DNA of 64,000 nt from Bacillus suaedaesalsae. Lineage in GTDB: Bacteria > Bacillota > Bacilli > Bacillales > SA4. How positions within the stretch are numbered: position 1 is the stretch's first letter; the number at the start of each line of letters is the position of its first letter. A model generated the notes under the pieces. The model saw only the letters and a list, made by a program, of their open reading frames with translations. It had not been told where the DNA came from and ran no database searches. Positions 25,463 to 34,590 of this stretch are shown in pieces. The stretch covers positions 152,162 to 216,161 of the forward strand of contig NZ_JAFELM010000030.1 in the NCBI RefSeq assembly GCF_016890225.1, given 5' to 3'. Made by a program: the position numbers and the translations under genes.

Positions 25463-26695
25463 CTATTTTTTCCTTTCATAAATACTTCGAGATACGAAAT
25501 CATAATCCTTTATTTTTTTGCTCAATGCCTTCAGCTTCTCTTCATCAGATTGTAGTGCTTCCTCTATGTTTATAGGAAACTGAACATTTCTTCGTTTTAT
25601 AAATGTGGACTTGTTTTTACAGGATAAAATCCCGAGTGTCACAAGACTATTCAAATATTCCATTATCGCAAAAGAGTAATGAGAGTTCTCAATAAAAGGT
25701 AAGTGCCGAATGATAAAATGATCTCCCTTTGCTCTCTTATTAAAATATTCATACGCTTCATTATAGGAAAATGAAAATGATATATCCATATTTCCGATAA
25801 AATCTATTAAAATCCAAGCTTGCCAAATAATTGCCGGAGTTTGAATCCAAAACATTGAGGGTAAAGGGATACCAACTTCAGAAGGGAGTAACGATGGATA
25901 TATTTTCTTTTGATATAAAAATAAAAGGAGTTTTCTAGTTTGAGGAGATTTGGTATTTGCTGAAGTTAGCCTCCAGTTTCTCTTTACATGTAACCACTCT
26001 AATGCAAAAGAGTTGCTAAGTTCCATTTTGTTAATATGGTTTGTAATGAAGTATGCGTTTGGGGTTTGAATATCAAAATTTGCATACACAGTGTTTCCAT
26101 GAAGTGGGATTATGTTATGTAGGAAGAGGAATCGTTCAGTTTGTGAACAGTAATAAAGGAGTGTTGGCCTTGAATGAAGTATTTTGACAAACTGCCAATC
26201 AAACGAGGTGATAGAAAATCGATTTTGACTAATTCGTTTTAAACGATTGGCTCCTAAAATCCAAAGAACTTTATAGTGATGACGTAAGTAATTGTCATTT
26301 CGCTCTTGAAAGCGTCCTTTTTCAATTGTAGCGCATTGGTATTCAATCATATATCGTTGATTCTTAATTTCTACATATAGATCAGGGCGTTGCTTCATTT
26401 GTGAAAAATACGGTTCTATAATAGGTGAATAACCTTGACGAACGAACCAATCATAAAGTTGTAATTTCCCTTTTAAATGATACTGAGACTCTCCTTCAGA
26501 AAAAGAATCACATATTGTTTTACTCATGTGAGCAAAATGAGGAATTTTCATTGTTCCAATTTTCATTTGTACTCGTTGTTTACAGCTCGGACAATGAAAG
26601 AATTCTTCATCATTTCTTAAACTAAAGAGAGCCTCTCTTGACCAGTTACTCGTTAATGAAATAACTTCACCCTTTGAGTTTTGGGCAACTAACAT
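25463..26695 (-). CDS. coiA: competence protein CoiA
   Basis: CoiA promotes genetic transformation after DNA uptake; its family has a nuclease-like core. 410 aa. The N-terminus MLVAQNSKGEVISL, a zinc-ribbon-like FHCPSCKQRVQMKIG (near residue 41), FAH (near 60) and a PD-(D/E)xK-like RPDLYVEIKNQRYMIEYQCA (near 117) are visible. ATG 26695 is the start because AAGGAGTG lies six nt before it; the frame open from 26731 overlaps that site. It is followed by pepF copy 2. In B. subtilis the order is mecA-coiA-pepF; here cls is inserted between mecA and coiA. Confidence 0.92.
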   Translation of the reverse strand: MLVAQNSKGEVISLTSNWSREALFSLRNDEEFFHCPSCKQRVQMKIGTMKIPHFAHMSKTICDSFSEGESQYHLKGKLQLYDWFVRQGYSPIIEPYFSQMKQRPDLYVEIKNQRYMIEYQCATIEKGRFQERNDNYLRHHYKVLWILGANRLKRISQNRFSITSFDWQFVKILHSRPTLLYYCSQTERFLFLHNIIPLHGNTVYANFDIQTPNAYFITNHINKMELSNSFALEWLHVKRNWRLTSANTKSPQTRKLLLFLYQKKIYPSLLPSEVGIPLPSMFWIQTPAIIWQAWILIDFIGNMDISFSFSYNEAYEYFNKRAKGDHFIIRHLPFIENSHYSFAIMEYLNSLVTLGILSCKNKSTFIKRRNVQFPINIEEALQSDEEKLKALSKKIKDYDFVSRSIYERKK

Positions 26696-26762
26696 TTCAT
26701 TCACTCCTTTATAAACATTATATATAATCACGCAGTCACGCTACATTAGGTGACTGCGCAGC

Positions 26763-28274
26763 TCATAGCAATGGTGAAAGAAGTCTGGATAATGACTCAA
26801 ATAATCGTTGTCGCAATGGACGTTTTGAAAAAGTTCCATAATCTATCTCTGTAGATTGAGCCAAATCTTCTTGAAAATCTAGAACTAAAGATTTAATACT
26901 GTGAGATTGGTATAAATATGCATTTACCTCAAAGTTTAAATGAAAACTTCTCATATCTAAGTTTGATGTTCCGATTGAAGCAAGGTCATCATCAATAATT
27001 AAGAATTTACTATGCATAAAGCCCTTTTCATATTCGTAAACCCTTACACCTGCTTCAAGAAGTTCAGGAAAGTATGATCTTGAAGCATAAAAAACAATTT
27101 TTTTATCTGGACGCTTTGGAATAATTATTTTCACATCTATTCCTGCAAGGGAGGCAATCTTTAATGCAGACAATATATCTACATCTGGTATTAAATATGG
27201 AGTTGCAATCGAAATTGATTTTTTCGCAGAAGCAATCATTTCAAAGAATATATTCTTTATGACTTCCCACTCATTATCTGGTCCCCCTGAAATAAGTTGT
27301 ACTCCGCCATTTCCTTCTGTGTCAACATAGGAAGGAGATAAGTAATTGGTCGTTAGCATTGTTTCTCCGGTCATATAATACCAATCTTGCAAAAAGATTA
27401 ATTGAAGGCTACGAACAGCTTCACCGTGTATGTACAGGTGGGTATCACGCCAAAATCCAAAATGTTCATTTCTTCCTAAATATTCATCACCAATATTTAG
27501 ACCACCAACAAAACCCTTTTTACCATCCACCACAATAATTTTACGATGATTTCTAAAGTTAACTTTATGATTTAGAAAAGCTAGTCTTACAGGTGAAAAA
27601 GGAACAATTTCCACTCCAGCTTGGATCAAGTCTTGAATAAATTCTTTTGAAAGTTTCCAGCTACCAACAGCATCATACAAAAATCGAACCTCTACTCCAC
27701 TCATAGCTTTTTCAATTAAGATATCCTTTATCTCACATCCGATTTTGTCATCCCTTACAATATAATACTCAAGATGAATATGATTATTTGCTTCCTTCAA
27801 TACTTCTAGAATTTTAGAAAAGGTCCCATCACCATTTGTGAGTACCTCAGAATATGTCTTTGAAGAAACAGGGCTTTTTCCTAACCTTTGAGCCAATCGA
27901 TATAATCTTATCTGATGTTCATCGATATAATGAGGAATTTTCTGTGTATGAAATCGTGTTCCTTCAATCTTCAAGAATGTTCTCTCATCTATCATCGCTT
28001 TTTCTTGGAATAACTTATTTTTTCTCACGTTTCTTCCAAACAATATATAAAAAATAAAACCCACAATCGGAAATACTCCTAAAACAATTAACCATGTAAT
28101 CGTTTTAGTAGGATGACGATTTTCAAGGAAAATAACAAACCCTGTTAATACAGCAAGAATTGAAAAGATGACACTTAATATACCAAGAAATTGCTGGCCA
28201 ATTACCGTTTGAAGTCCGTATAATAATAGGATTGCAAATGTAATAAATAACATTACCTGAATGATTTTTTTCAT
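26763..28274 (-). CDS. cls: cardiolipin synthase
   Basis: Condenses two phosphatidylglycerols to cardiolipin at the membrane. 503 aa: two N-terminal transmembrane segments (about 4-24 and 31-58), then two phospholipase D domains with HKD motifs HRKIIVVDG (near residue 228) and HSKFLIIDD (near residue 408), each followed by a Gly-Asn motif (FVGGLN, IGTSN). ATG 28274 follows AAAGGGGGACAAATATT. Ordinary family length. Confidence 0.95.
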   Translation of the reverse strand: MKKIIQVMLFITFAILLLYGLQTVIGQQFLGILSVIFSILAVLTGFVIFLENRHPTKTITWLIVLGVFPIVGFIFYILFGRNVRKNKLFQEKAMIDERTFLKIEGTRFHTQKIPHYIDEHQIRLYRLAQRLGKSPVSSKTYSEVLTNGDGTFSKILEVLKEANNHIHLEYYIVRDDKIGCEIKDILIEKAMSGVEVRFLYDAVGSWKLSKEFIQDLIQAGVEIVPFSPVRLAFLNHKVNFRNHRKIIVVDGKKGFVGGLNIGDEYLGRNEHFGFWRDTHLYIHGEAVRSLQLIFLQDWYYMTGETMLTTNYLSPSYVDTEGNGGVQLISGGPDNEWEVIKNIFFEMIASAKKSISIATPYLIPDVDILSALKIASLAGIDVKIIIPKRPDKKIVFYASRSYFPELLEAGVRVYEYEKGFMHSKFLIIDDDLASIGTSNLDMRSFHLNFEVNAYLYQSHSIKSLVLDFQEDLAQSTEIDYGTFSKRPLRQRLFESLSRLLSPLL

Positions 28275-28334
28275 AATATTTGTCCCCCTTTCATACACAA
28301 CGTGAGTAAAAAACCGATTCCTTATTGGAATCGG

Positions 28335-29018
28335 TTAAGGGTTTAATTGAAAATGATGACTGATCACAGTTAATGCTTCTTCTTTAATAATCTCTTTTCC
28401 GTACTCCTCTAATCGATGGATTGTAAGTTGACTTTCAATGCCATATTCTAATAATAAACTTAATGTATTATCCAATTGTTCTTCTTCAATATCTTCAGGG
28501 AATTCTACATAAAGATAATAGTTGTTTTCAAATAAGAGTAATCGATTGTTACAAGATTTTAATTGATTACGATGACTTAATGATATAACATCTTCAAAAT
28601 CTTGAAAGCGAATAAGGAACTGTAATGACTCATCCTCTATTTCGTCCAGTATTTCATCAGTTTCTTTTTGCTTTGTTTGGAAATGTTGATCAAGTAACGA
28701 CTCTATTTTATCATCTACTGGGAGATCAATTGTTTTGTCATCGGCTAAGGAGAGTTCAAATTTTTGGCCATCCATCGAAAGTTGTGCCTTTGTAACTACA
28801 ACCTCTATTCCTTTTTCCATCGCTTGAACTTGAATCCATAATGGGCCTTCAACAGAAAACTCCTCTTGATGGTGAACCTCATCCATCATTTCCCAGAAAA
28901 GTTCTTCACTTCTTTCGCGGTTATACCAAATTTCTTCCCGATCAAAACCACGCTCTTCGATATCACCATAGGTCATATAAAATTTTACAGTATGTTCATT
29001 TATGCGCTCAATTTCCAT
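28335..29018 (-). CDS. mecA: adaptor protein MecA
   Basis: ClpC adaptor: the N-terminal domain binds substrates such as ComK, the C-terminal domain binds ClpC. 227 aa. MEIERINEHTVKFYMTYGDI and RGFDREEIWYNRERSEELFW are classic N-terminal blocks; a low-complexity acidic linker (about 90-130, KQKETDEILDEIEDES) separates them from the C-terminal domain (LIRFQDFEDVISLSHR ... NNYYLYVEF). ATG 29018 is set by GGGAGAGGTGAAG just upstream. A perfect 15-nt palindrome is at 29078-29092 in its leader. Confidence 0.95.
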   Translation of the reverse strand: MEIERINEHTVKFYMTYGDIEERGFDREEIWYNRERSEELFWEMMDEVHHQEEFSVEGPLWIQVQAMEKGIEVVVTKAQLSMDGQKFELSLADDKTIDLPVDDKIESLLDQHFQTKQKETDEILDEIEDESLQFLIRFQDFEDVISLSHRNQLKSCNNRLLLFENNYYLYVEFPEDIEEEQLDNTLSLLLEYGIESQLTIHRLEEYGKEIIKEEALTVISHHFQLNP

Positions 29019-29518
29019 CTTCACCTCTCCCTTCTCATTTAATCTACTGAAGGGACTTATTACCCCCAGAGCGGAGTGTACTATCATAGTACCCATTTTT
29101 CTATTTATTAAATCGTATCATACAAGCTTTATTGAATCGACTAAAGAGAATCGAAAAATCGAAATGTAAAAACTTGACCTATTACTTATATTTTATGACA
29201 AATAATAAATTTAGGGAAATAAAAACGCCTATTTTTCAAAAATCAAACGTTCGCCTATTTTTTTGTGAGATTACTATCTCTCTTATCTAAATATATCGGT
29301 ATTATGCTACACAAATATCTATAAAATCCAAAATACTAACTTCATTCTATTTCCCCTAAAGAAATATCTATAGCTTGACAGGTTGCCTATTTAACCGTAT
29401 ATTGAGAAAGTTAAAATAATAGAGACTTCGCCTTGTCACACATAGTCATATCAATCTATTAGTAATCTGAAATTATGTTTGACAAAGCCTACTAAAAAAG
29501 AATAAGGGTGTATGGAAA
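29019..29518. other. 500-nt gap between mecA and the TerC-family gene
   Basis: Divergent promoter region. It contains the palindrome at 29078-29092, a direct repeat of CGCCTATTTTT (about 29226 and 29252), and the sigma-A-like promoter at 29375-29403. No open frame with a ribosome-binding site was seen. I looked for the yybP-ykoY manganese riboswitch that often precedes TerC genes and did not find its conserved core. Confidence 0.6.
29375..29403 (+). promoter_or_regulatory. sigma-A promoter of the TerC-family gene
   Basis: TTGACA (29375-29380), a 17-nt spacer, TATATT (29398-29403). Near-consensus. It gives a 5' leader of about 105 nt before GTG 29519. Confidence 0.75.
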
Positions 29519-30178
29519 GTGGATTTAGAATTTCTAACAGCATTACTCATCATTATAGGAATTGATATTGTATTAGGTGGAGATAATGCCATTGTTATTG
29601 CACTGGCCAGTCGTAATTTACCAGAATCAAAACGAAATAAAGCAATATTCTTGGGAACAGGATTAGCTATTGTTATTCGCGTTTTATTAACGATTCTTGC
29701 AGTCTATCTATTAAAGATTCCTTTCCTTCAGTTAGTTGGAGGAATTCTACTGATTGTGATCGCATATAAACTATTAGTCGACAATGAAGATGATATGAAT
29801 ATTAATGCAGGTGTTACGTTATCTGCTGCTGTGAAAACAATTGTATTTGCGGATATTGTCATGGGCTTCGATAACGTTATTGCAGTTGCTGGTGCAGCTC
29901 AAGGGAACATTTTATTAGTCGTAATCGGGTTACTTGTTTCAATCCCAATCATTATTTGGGGAAGTAAGTTAATTTTAATGTTAATGGAACGTTTCTCAGC
30001 TCTTGTATATGTCGGTGCAGGTATTTTAGCTTTTACAGCTGGTAAAATGATGACACATGAATCAAGATTAACCGGCTTCTTTGATACGTATGCTTCACTT
30101 CAGTATATCCTTCCTATCTCTACAGTTATACTCGTGTTAGCAGCAGGATACGTAAAAAACAAAATAGCTAAAGCATAA
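29519..30178 (+). CDS. yjbE: TerC-family integral membrane protein (YjbE-like)
   Basis: 219 aa with about seven membrane helices. Conserved acidic metal-site motifs are GGDNAIVIALASRNLP (near residue 20) and FADIVMGFDNVIAVAG (near 110). TerC-family proteins of Bacilli (MeeY/MeeF and relatives) export or handle Mn2+; the specific metal here is inferred. GTG 29519 follows AAGGGTG. In B. subtilis yjbE also sits between spx (yjbD) and mecA. Confidence 0.92.
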   Translation: MDLEFLTALLIIIGIDIVLGGDNAIVIALASRNLPESKRNKAIFLGTGLAIVIRVLLTILAVYLLKIPFLQLVGGILLIVIAYKLLVDNEDDMNINAGVTLSAAVKTIVFADIVMGFDNVIAVAGAAQGNILLVVIGLLVSIPIIIWGSKLILMLMERFSALVYVGAGILAFTAGKMMTHESRLTGFFDTYASLQYILPISTVILVLAAGYVKNKIAKA

Positions 30179-30179
30179 A

Positions 30180-30218
30180 AAAACTTCTACAACTATAATT
30201 AGTTGTAGAAGTTTTTTT
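30180..30218. terminator. bidirectional terminator between yjbE and spx
   Basis: AAAACTTCTACAACTA (30180-30195) and TAGTTGTAGAAGTTTT (30200-30215), perfect 16-bp stem, then more T. Confidence 0.9.
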
Positions 30219-30613
30219 TAGTTTACAAGGCGTTGAGCTTCACGTAGTTGATACGTACGAACTTTTCTCGGTAGAAATCTTCTAATCTCATCCTCATTGT
30301 ATCCAACTTGTAATCTCTTCTGATCAATGATGATAGGTCTTCGTAACAGACCTGGATGATCTTGGATTAGCGTATATAGTTGTTGTAGTGGTAAAGATTC
30401 CACGTTAACATTAAGCTTTTGAAAGATTTTTGAACGTGTAGAAATAATTTCATCTGTTCCATCTTCTGTCATTCGCAAGATTTCTTTAATCTCTTCGATA
30501 GAAAGTGGCTCTGACATAATATTTCTTTCTGTATAAGGTATTTCATGCTCTTCTAACCATGACTTCGCTTTGCGACATGATGTACAACTTGGTGATGTAT
30601 ATAATGTAACCAT
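30218..30613 (-). CDS. spx: transcriptional regulator Spx
   Basis: Redox-sensing ArsC-fold regulator that binds the RNA polymerase alpha C-terminal domain and activates thiol-stress genes. 131 aa, exact family length. The CxxC switch is Cys10-Thr-Ser-Cys13 ([15 protein letters not shown]); the conserved RPI motif is in [20 protein letters not shown]. Spx is normally held low by YjbH-ClpXP; the yjbH gene about 11 kb away carries a stop codon. ATG 30613 follows AAAGGAGTGAAGTATAG. Confidence 0.97.
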   Translation of the reverse strand: MVTLYTSPSCTSCRKAKSWLEEHEIPYTERNIMSEPLSIEEIKEILRMTEDGTDEIISTRSKIFQKLNVNVESLPLQQLYTLIQDHPGLLRRPIIIDQKRLQVGYNEDEIRRFLPRKVRTYQLREAQRLVN

Positions 30614-30989
30614 CTATACTTCACTCCTTTATTTATGATAAGCAACATGTAATTGATAATGATATTCATACTTATTTTAAAATAATTACTAAGTAGAAAT
30701 ATATATTTATTATATACGAAATTTCAAAATAAGAATAGAGTTATTTCTTGACTTTTTTTGACTTTTTAGTGAAGTAAAATCATACCTCCTTTTGGTCAAA
30801 CTACTATGTATACTTATTAGTACGTTTTATATGTACAAAAAGTTTCACCTTTTTTAAATATTTTCCCGAAAATAATATTTTTGAAACATTTTTCTTTTCA
30901 TCACTTATTTACCTTTTCAAATGAGGAGACATTGTCTAAAATAGAATTATAGTAGCAATTTTGTTTCTAACTCATGTAGGAGGTACATA
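30614..30989. other. 376-nt gap upstream of spx
   Basis: AT-rich divergent region between spx (leftward) and a small membrane protein (rightward). No open frame, hairpin or perfect promoter stood out. B. subtilis spx has several promoters for different sigma factors; I cannot assign them here. Confidence 0.5.
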
Positions 30990-31181
30990 ATGGCACAATA
31001 CTTTATTGATTTCACGTTAGTCTCCTTATTAATCATCGGACTTACTGCCATTTTAGGCGTATTATTAAATGGAATTGGTGAGAGATTTTTTGGTCGAGGA
31101 AAAGCAGGCTTTGAATCTGTCCATCATTCTACACACACACAACTTGGCTGGAATAATGTTGGTGGGAAAAAGAAGAAGTAA
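30990..31181 (+). CDS. small single-span membrane protein, unknown
   Basis: 63 aa. One hydrophobic segment (about 9-29, LVSLLIIGLTAILGVLLNGI), then GERFFGRGKAGFE and a polar His/Asn/Lys-rich end with a KKKK terminus. ATG 30990 follows TAGGAGGTACATA, a strong site. Its own terminator follows. Not recognised; a small membrane protein on a single-gene transcript. Confidence 0.65.
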   Translation: MAQYFIDFTLVSLLIIGLTAILGVLLNGIGERFFGRGKAGFESVHHSTHTQLGWNNVGGKKKK

Positions 31182-31213
31182 AAAAATGCATCGATATCGA
31201 TGCATTTTTTTTA
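31181..31213. terminator. perfect palindromic bidirectional terminator
   Basis: A 30-nt self-complementary sequence centred at 31195/31196 (core TGCATCGATATCGATGCA) with A and T runs at its ends, between convergent genes. Confidence 0.82.
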
Positions 31214-32413
31214 CTTTAACGGCGTATAATCCACATTCCGTGTATAACTATTTCCTGCGTTCCATAGCAAGAACTCTGAAATCCCTTGCTCATTTAGCGC
31301 TCTTATTTGAGCTTCTACCTCTTCTTTTCCGTAACTTTTATAATTTCCTTTACCTAAGTAAACTGCAGTAAAATCCTGAAGCCATGGCCTTGAAATTGGG
31401 GGGCTATTTAGCTTCTTTAACCGTGCACTCTCTACCTTACTATATTCTGAAACTAGGCGATAAGGCTCTAAATCAGGCTTATGTATGCCAAAATAAGAAG
31501 TCCAATGACTTGGATAGATCATCGATGAGATTACGTCTACATTTTCAGAAATCTTTGAGAAGTTCTGTCCAATTCCTGGTGCTTCTGGAATGGTAGCTGC
31601 ATAACCAAAAATATCTACAGAAACCTTTACATTATAGGGTTTTAATTGTTCTCTCGCATACTGAACGAAATCTGAAACAGCTTGAACTCTTGCTTGAACA
31701 GGATCTAATCCTTTATCCTTATACACTCCCATACTATAAGAGAGCTTTCGGTCCATTCTTTCAAATCCTTCTGGAAATCTAACGTAGTCAAATTGTATTT
31801 CCTGAAAACCTAACTTTGCAGCATCAATTGCAATTTGAACATTATAATCCCACACTTCCTTTAGGAATGGATTCACAAATGAATCTCCAATTCCATTACT
31901 CCATACGTGATCATTTTCTATAAATGATAAGTCTGGTTTTGACTTTGCTAATATGGTGTCTTTAAATACAACAATTCTGGCGATAGGGTATATTTGATGT
32001 TTTTCAAATATTTTCATATTATATTCGACATTTTGAATATATGGCTTACTAATAGAAGTATACGGTGATGATTCGTTTGGTGTGTATGTAATATTTCCAA
32101 CATCATCTTTTATGTCGATTACCATTGCATTTAGATCAGAACTATTAACTAACTGCAGTAATGAATTGATTTTTCCATCCTTAAACGATCCAGCACTAAC
32201 ATATATACCTCTTACAGCTTCTGGATATTGAAAAGTAAAACCTGAATCAAAAACAAATCTCGTCATATTCGCAGGTAATGTCTTATTAACAAGACTTATC
32301 TTTCGAACTTTATGATCGTTTATTTCAATACTTTCATTCGCACGTATAGTAGTAGAGAGTAACATTGTAGAAGCAATTGTAAGAATAGCAATTTTAAGAG
32401 TGTTTACATTCAT
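31211..32413 (-). CDS. secreted putative glycoside hydrolase (DUF4015 type)
   Basis: 400 aa with an N-terminal signal peptide (about 1-25, MNVNTLKIAILTIASTMLLS). The body is a TIM-barrel-like glycosidase domain: RGIYVSAGSF near residue 68, AMVIDIKDDVGNITY near 95, GFQEIQFDYVRFPEGFER near 200, KVSVDIFGYAA near 263 and a C-terminal EFLLWNAGNSYTR. These are hallmarks of the DUF4015 putative glycosyl hydrolases found in spore-formers. The acidic residues in FDYVRFPEG and DIFG are likely catalytic, but the substrate is unknown. No close operon partner. Confidence 0.82.
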   Translation of the reverse strand: MNVNTLKIAILTIASTMLLSTTIRANESIEINDHKVRKISLVNKTLPANMTRFVFDSGFTFQYPEAVRGIYVSAGSFKDGKINSLLQLVNSSDLNAMVIDIKDDVGNITYTPNESSPYTSISKPYIQNVEYNMKIFEKHQIYPIARIVVFKDTILAKSKPDLSFIENDHVWSNGIGDSFVNPFLKEVWDYNVQIAIDAAKLGFQEIQFDYVRFPEGFERMDRKLSYSMGVYKDKGLDPVQARVQAVSDFVQYAREQLKPYNVKVSVDIFGYAATIPEAPGIGQNFSKISENVDVISSMIYPSHWTSYFGIHKPDLEPYRLVSEYSKVESARLKKLNSPPISRPWLQDFTAVYLGKGNYKSYGKEEVEAQIRALNEQGISEFLLWNAGNSYTRNVDYTPLK

Positions 32414-32530
32414 GATTACTCTCCTTTCATTTTTAAGTATTTATTATTATTATTATATAGCTATTCATTTTTCCTTACGTATATATTTAAATGTTAATCA
32501 TTGTTATTTTTAAAAGATAACACCATAAAA

Positions 32531-32563
32531 AAGCAATTGGCTCATATGAACCAATTGCTTCTT
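32531..32563 (-). terminator. terminator of the opp operon
   Basis: AAGCAATTGG and CCAATTGCTT (32531-32540 / 32551-32560) with a 10-nt loop; on the minus strand a T run follows. Confidence 0.85.
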
Positions 32564-32564
32564 A

Positions 32565-33509
32565 TTATTTATTGCTTTTCGCAACGTATTGCTTATATTC
32601 AGATTCAGAGCAATACACAAAATGTCCAGGAGTGATTTCACGCATTGTTGGCTCTTCATCTTCATAATTGTGGATATCAGGATTGTACATAATACGTTTT
32701 CTCGTTTTTTCTGTGTCTGGATCCGGAAGTGGAATCGCAGATAGTAAAGAACGAGTGTATGGATGAATTGGATTTGCATATAGTTCATCACTAGTAGCAA
32801 GCTCCACAATTTTCCCTCTGTACATAACTCCGATACGGTCACTGATATACTTAACCATAGATAGGTCATGGGCGATGAAAAGGTATGTTAATCCTTTCTC
32901 TTTTTGAAGTTTCTTCAGTAGGTTAACAACCTGTGCCTGAATCGAAACATCAAGTGCAGAAATAGGCTCATCGGCAATGATAAAGTCAGGGTCTACCGCT
33001 AACGCACGTGCTATACCGATACGTTGACGTTGTCCACCTGAGAATTCATGCGGATAGCGGTTAGCATGTTCTTTGTTAAGACCTACAGTCTCTAAAAGTT
33101 CATAAACCTTTTCCATACGTTCTTTACTGTTTTTCGCAAGACCGTGGATATCAATACCTTCAGCAATAATATCTGCAACAGTCATACGTGGGTTTAAGGA
33201 TGCATATGGATCTTGGAAAATCATTTGCATTTTGCGATTGAATTTCTTCAACTCTGCCTTTGACTTCTTACCGTGAACATTTTCACCTTCGTAAAGAACT
33301 TCTCCACCTGAAGCATCATATAGACGGATGATGGTTCTACCAGTCGTTGATTTACCACAACCAGACTCACCTACTAGTCCAAATGTTTCTCCTTTAAAGA
33401 TGTCAAAAGAGATTCCATCAACTGCTCTTAGAATATTGTTCTTCCCTAATTTAAAGTGCTGTTCAAGGTTGTTAATCTCTAGTAATTTTTCATTACTCAT
33501 TTTTTGCAC
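32565..33509 (-). CDS. oppF: oligopeptide ABC transporter ATP-binding protein OppF
   Basis: One of the paired ATPases of the Opp importer. 314 aa. Walker [10 protein letters not shown] (near residue 42), signature [14 protein letters not shown] (near 154), Walker B FIIADEP and the H-loop in FIAHDLSMV. The C-terminal oligopeptide-transporter domain ends ITPGHFVYCSESEYKQYVAK. It overlaps the 3' end of oppD by 17 nt. In B. subtilis, Opp (Spo0K) imports signalling peptides for sporulation and competence. Confidence 0.95.
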   Translation of the reverse strand: MQKMSNEKLLEINNLEQHFKLGKNNILRAVDGISFDIFKGETFGLVGESGCGKSTTGRTIIRLYDASGGEVLYEGENVHGKKSKAELKKFNRKMQMIFQDPYASLNPRMTVADIIAEGIDIHGLAKNSKERMEKVYELLETVGLNKEHANRYPHEFSGGQRQRIGIARALAVDPDFIIADEPISALDVSIQAQVVNLLKKLQKEKGLTYLFIAHDLSMVKYISDRIGVMYRGKIVELATSDELYANPIHPYTRSLLSAIPLPDPDTEKTRKRIMYNPDIHNYEDEEPTMREITPGHFVYCSESEYKQYVAKSNK

Positions 33510-34581
33510 CTTCTTTCACACCAACAGAAGATTTCCCTGCACCAATACTACGGCTTTCTTTCATACGTTGTACAGTTGCTGGTGGTTCTACCTTTGGTGC
33601 ATCTGGATGTAATAGCCACGTAGCTGCATAATGAGTATCAGATACTTTAAACATTGGTGGCTCTTGCTCTAAGTCAATTTGCATAGCAAACTCATTACGA
33701 GCAGCGAATGCGTCCCCTTTTGGTGGGTTTAGTAGATCTGGTGGAGAACCTGGAATTGCATATAAGTCACTATCACCAGATTCTAAGCTAGGCATTGAGC
33801 TTAATAATCCCCACGTATAAGGATGTTGTGGATTATAGAAAATTTCCTCAGCCTTACCAATTTCAACAATTTTCCCTCCATACATTACAGCAACACGGTC
33901 AGCCATGTTTGCTACAACTCCAAGGTCATGTGTAATGAAAATGATAGACGTATCTGTTTTCTTTTGTAAGTCTTTCATAAGCTCTAAAATTTGTGCTTGA
34001 ATCGTTACGTCAAGTGCAGTTGTTGGTTCATCAGCAATAAGAATTTTAGGATTACATGCTAACGCAATTGCAATAACAACACGTTGACGCATACCACCCG
34101 AAAATTGGTGTGGATATTGCTCCAAACGAACTTCTGGTTGAGGGATACCAACTAGGCGTAATAGTTCCAATGCACGCTCTTTCGCAGCCGCACGGCTAAC
34201 CTTTTGGTGCTTGATAATCCCCTCCATAATTTGATTACCAACCTTCATAGTAGGGTTAAGTGAAGTCATTGGATCTTGGAAAATCATTGAGATATCAGAT
34301 CCCCTGATTCCTTGCATTTGTTTTTCTGATAATTTAGCGATATCTTTACCATCAAATAAAATCTCACCATTTTTGTATTTCCCTGGCGGAGTTGGAATTA
34401 ATTTCATGATAGATTTCGATGTTACTGATTTACCAGATCCAGATTCACCAACGATTGCAAGTGTTTCTCCTTTGTATAAGTCAAAGTTTACACCACGAAC
34501 TGCCTTAACTTCTCCAGCATACGTCTCAAAAGAAATGTGTAAATCTTTCACTTCCAAAATTTTCTCTGTCATCTCTGTCAC
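33493..34581 (-). CDS. oppD: oligopeptide ABC transporter ATP-binding protein OppD
   Basis: Second ATPase of the Opp importer, 362 aa. Walker A GESGSGKSV (near residue 46), Q-loop MIFQDPMTSLNPTM, signature FSGGMRQRVVIAIALA, Walker B ILIADEPTTALDV and H-loop ITHDLGVVA. The C-terminal region (DAFAARNEFAMQIDLEQEPP) lacks the four-Cys cluster seen in AppD and AppF of this window. ATG start; preceded by oppC at 9 nt. Confidence 0.95.
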   Translation of the reverse strand: MTEMTEKILEVKDLHISFETYAGEVKAVRGVNFDLYKGETLAIVGESGSGKSVTSKSIMKLIPTPPGKYKNGEILFDGKDIAKLSEKQMQGIRGSDISMIFQDPMTSLNPTMKVGNQIMEGIIKHQKVSRAAAKERALELLRLVGIPQPEVRLEQYPHQFSGGMRQRVVIAIALACNPKILIADEPTTALDVTIQAQILELMKDLQKKTDTSIIFITHDLGVVANMADRVAVMYGGKIVEIGKAEEIFYNPQHPYTWGLLSSMPSLESGDSDLYAIPGSPPDLLNPPKGDAFAARNEFAMQIDLEQEPPMFKVSDTHYAATWLLHPDAPKVEPPATVQRMKESRSIGAGKSSVGVKEGAKNE

Positions 34582-34590
34582 CTACCCTTT

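Noticed and set aside
29160..29518. Possible yybP-ykoY manganese riboswitch before the TerC-family gene
   Set aside because: The conserved riboswitch core was not found in the leader; only a sigma-A promoter and AT-rich sequence are present.
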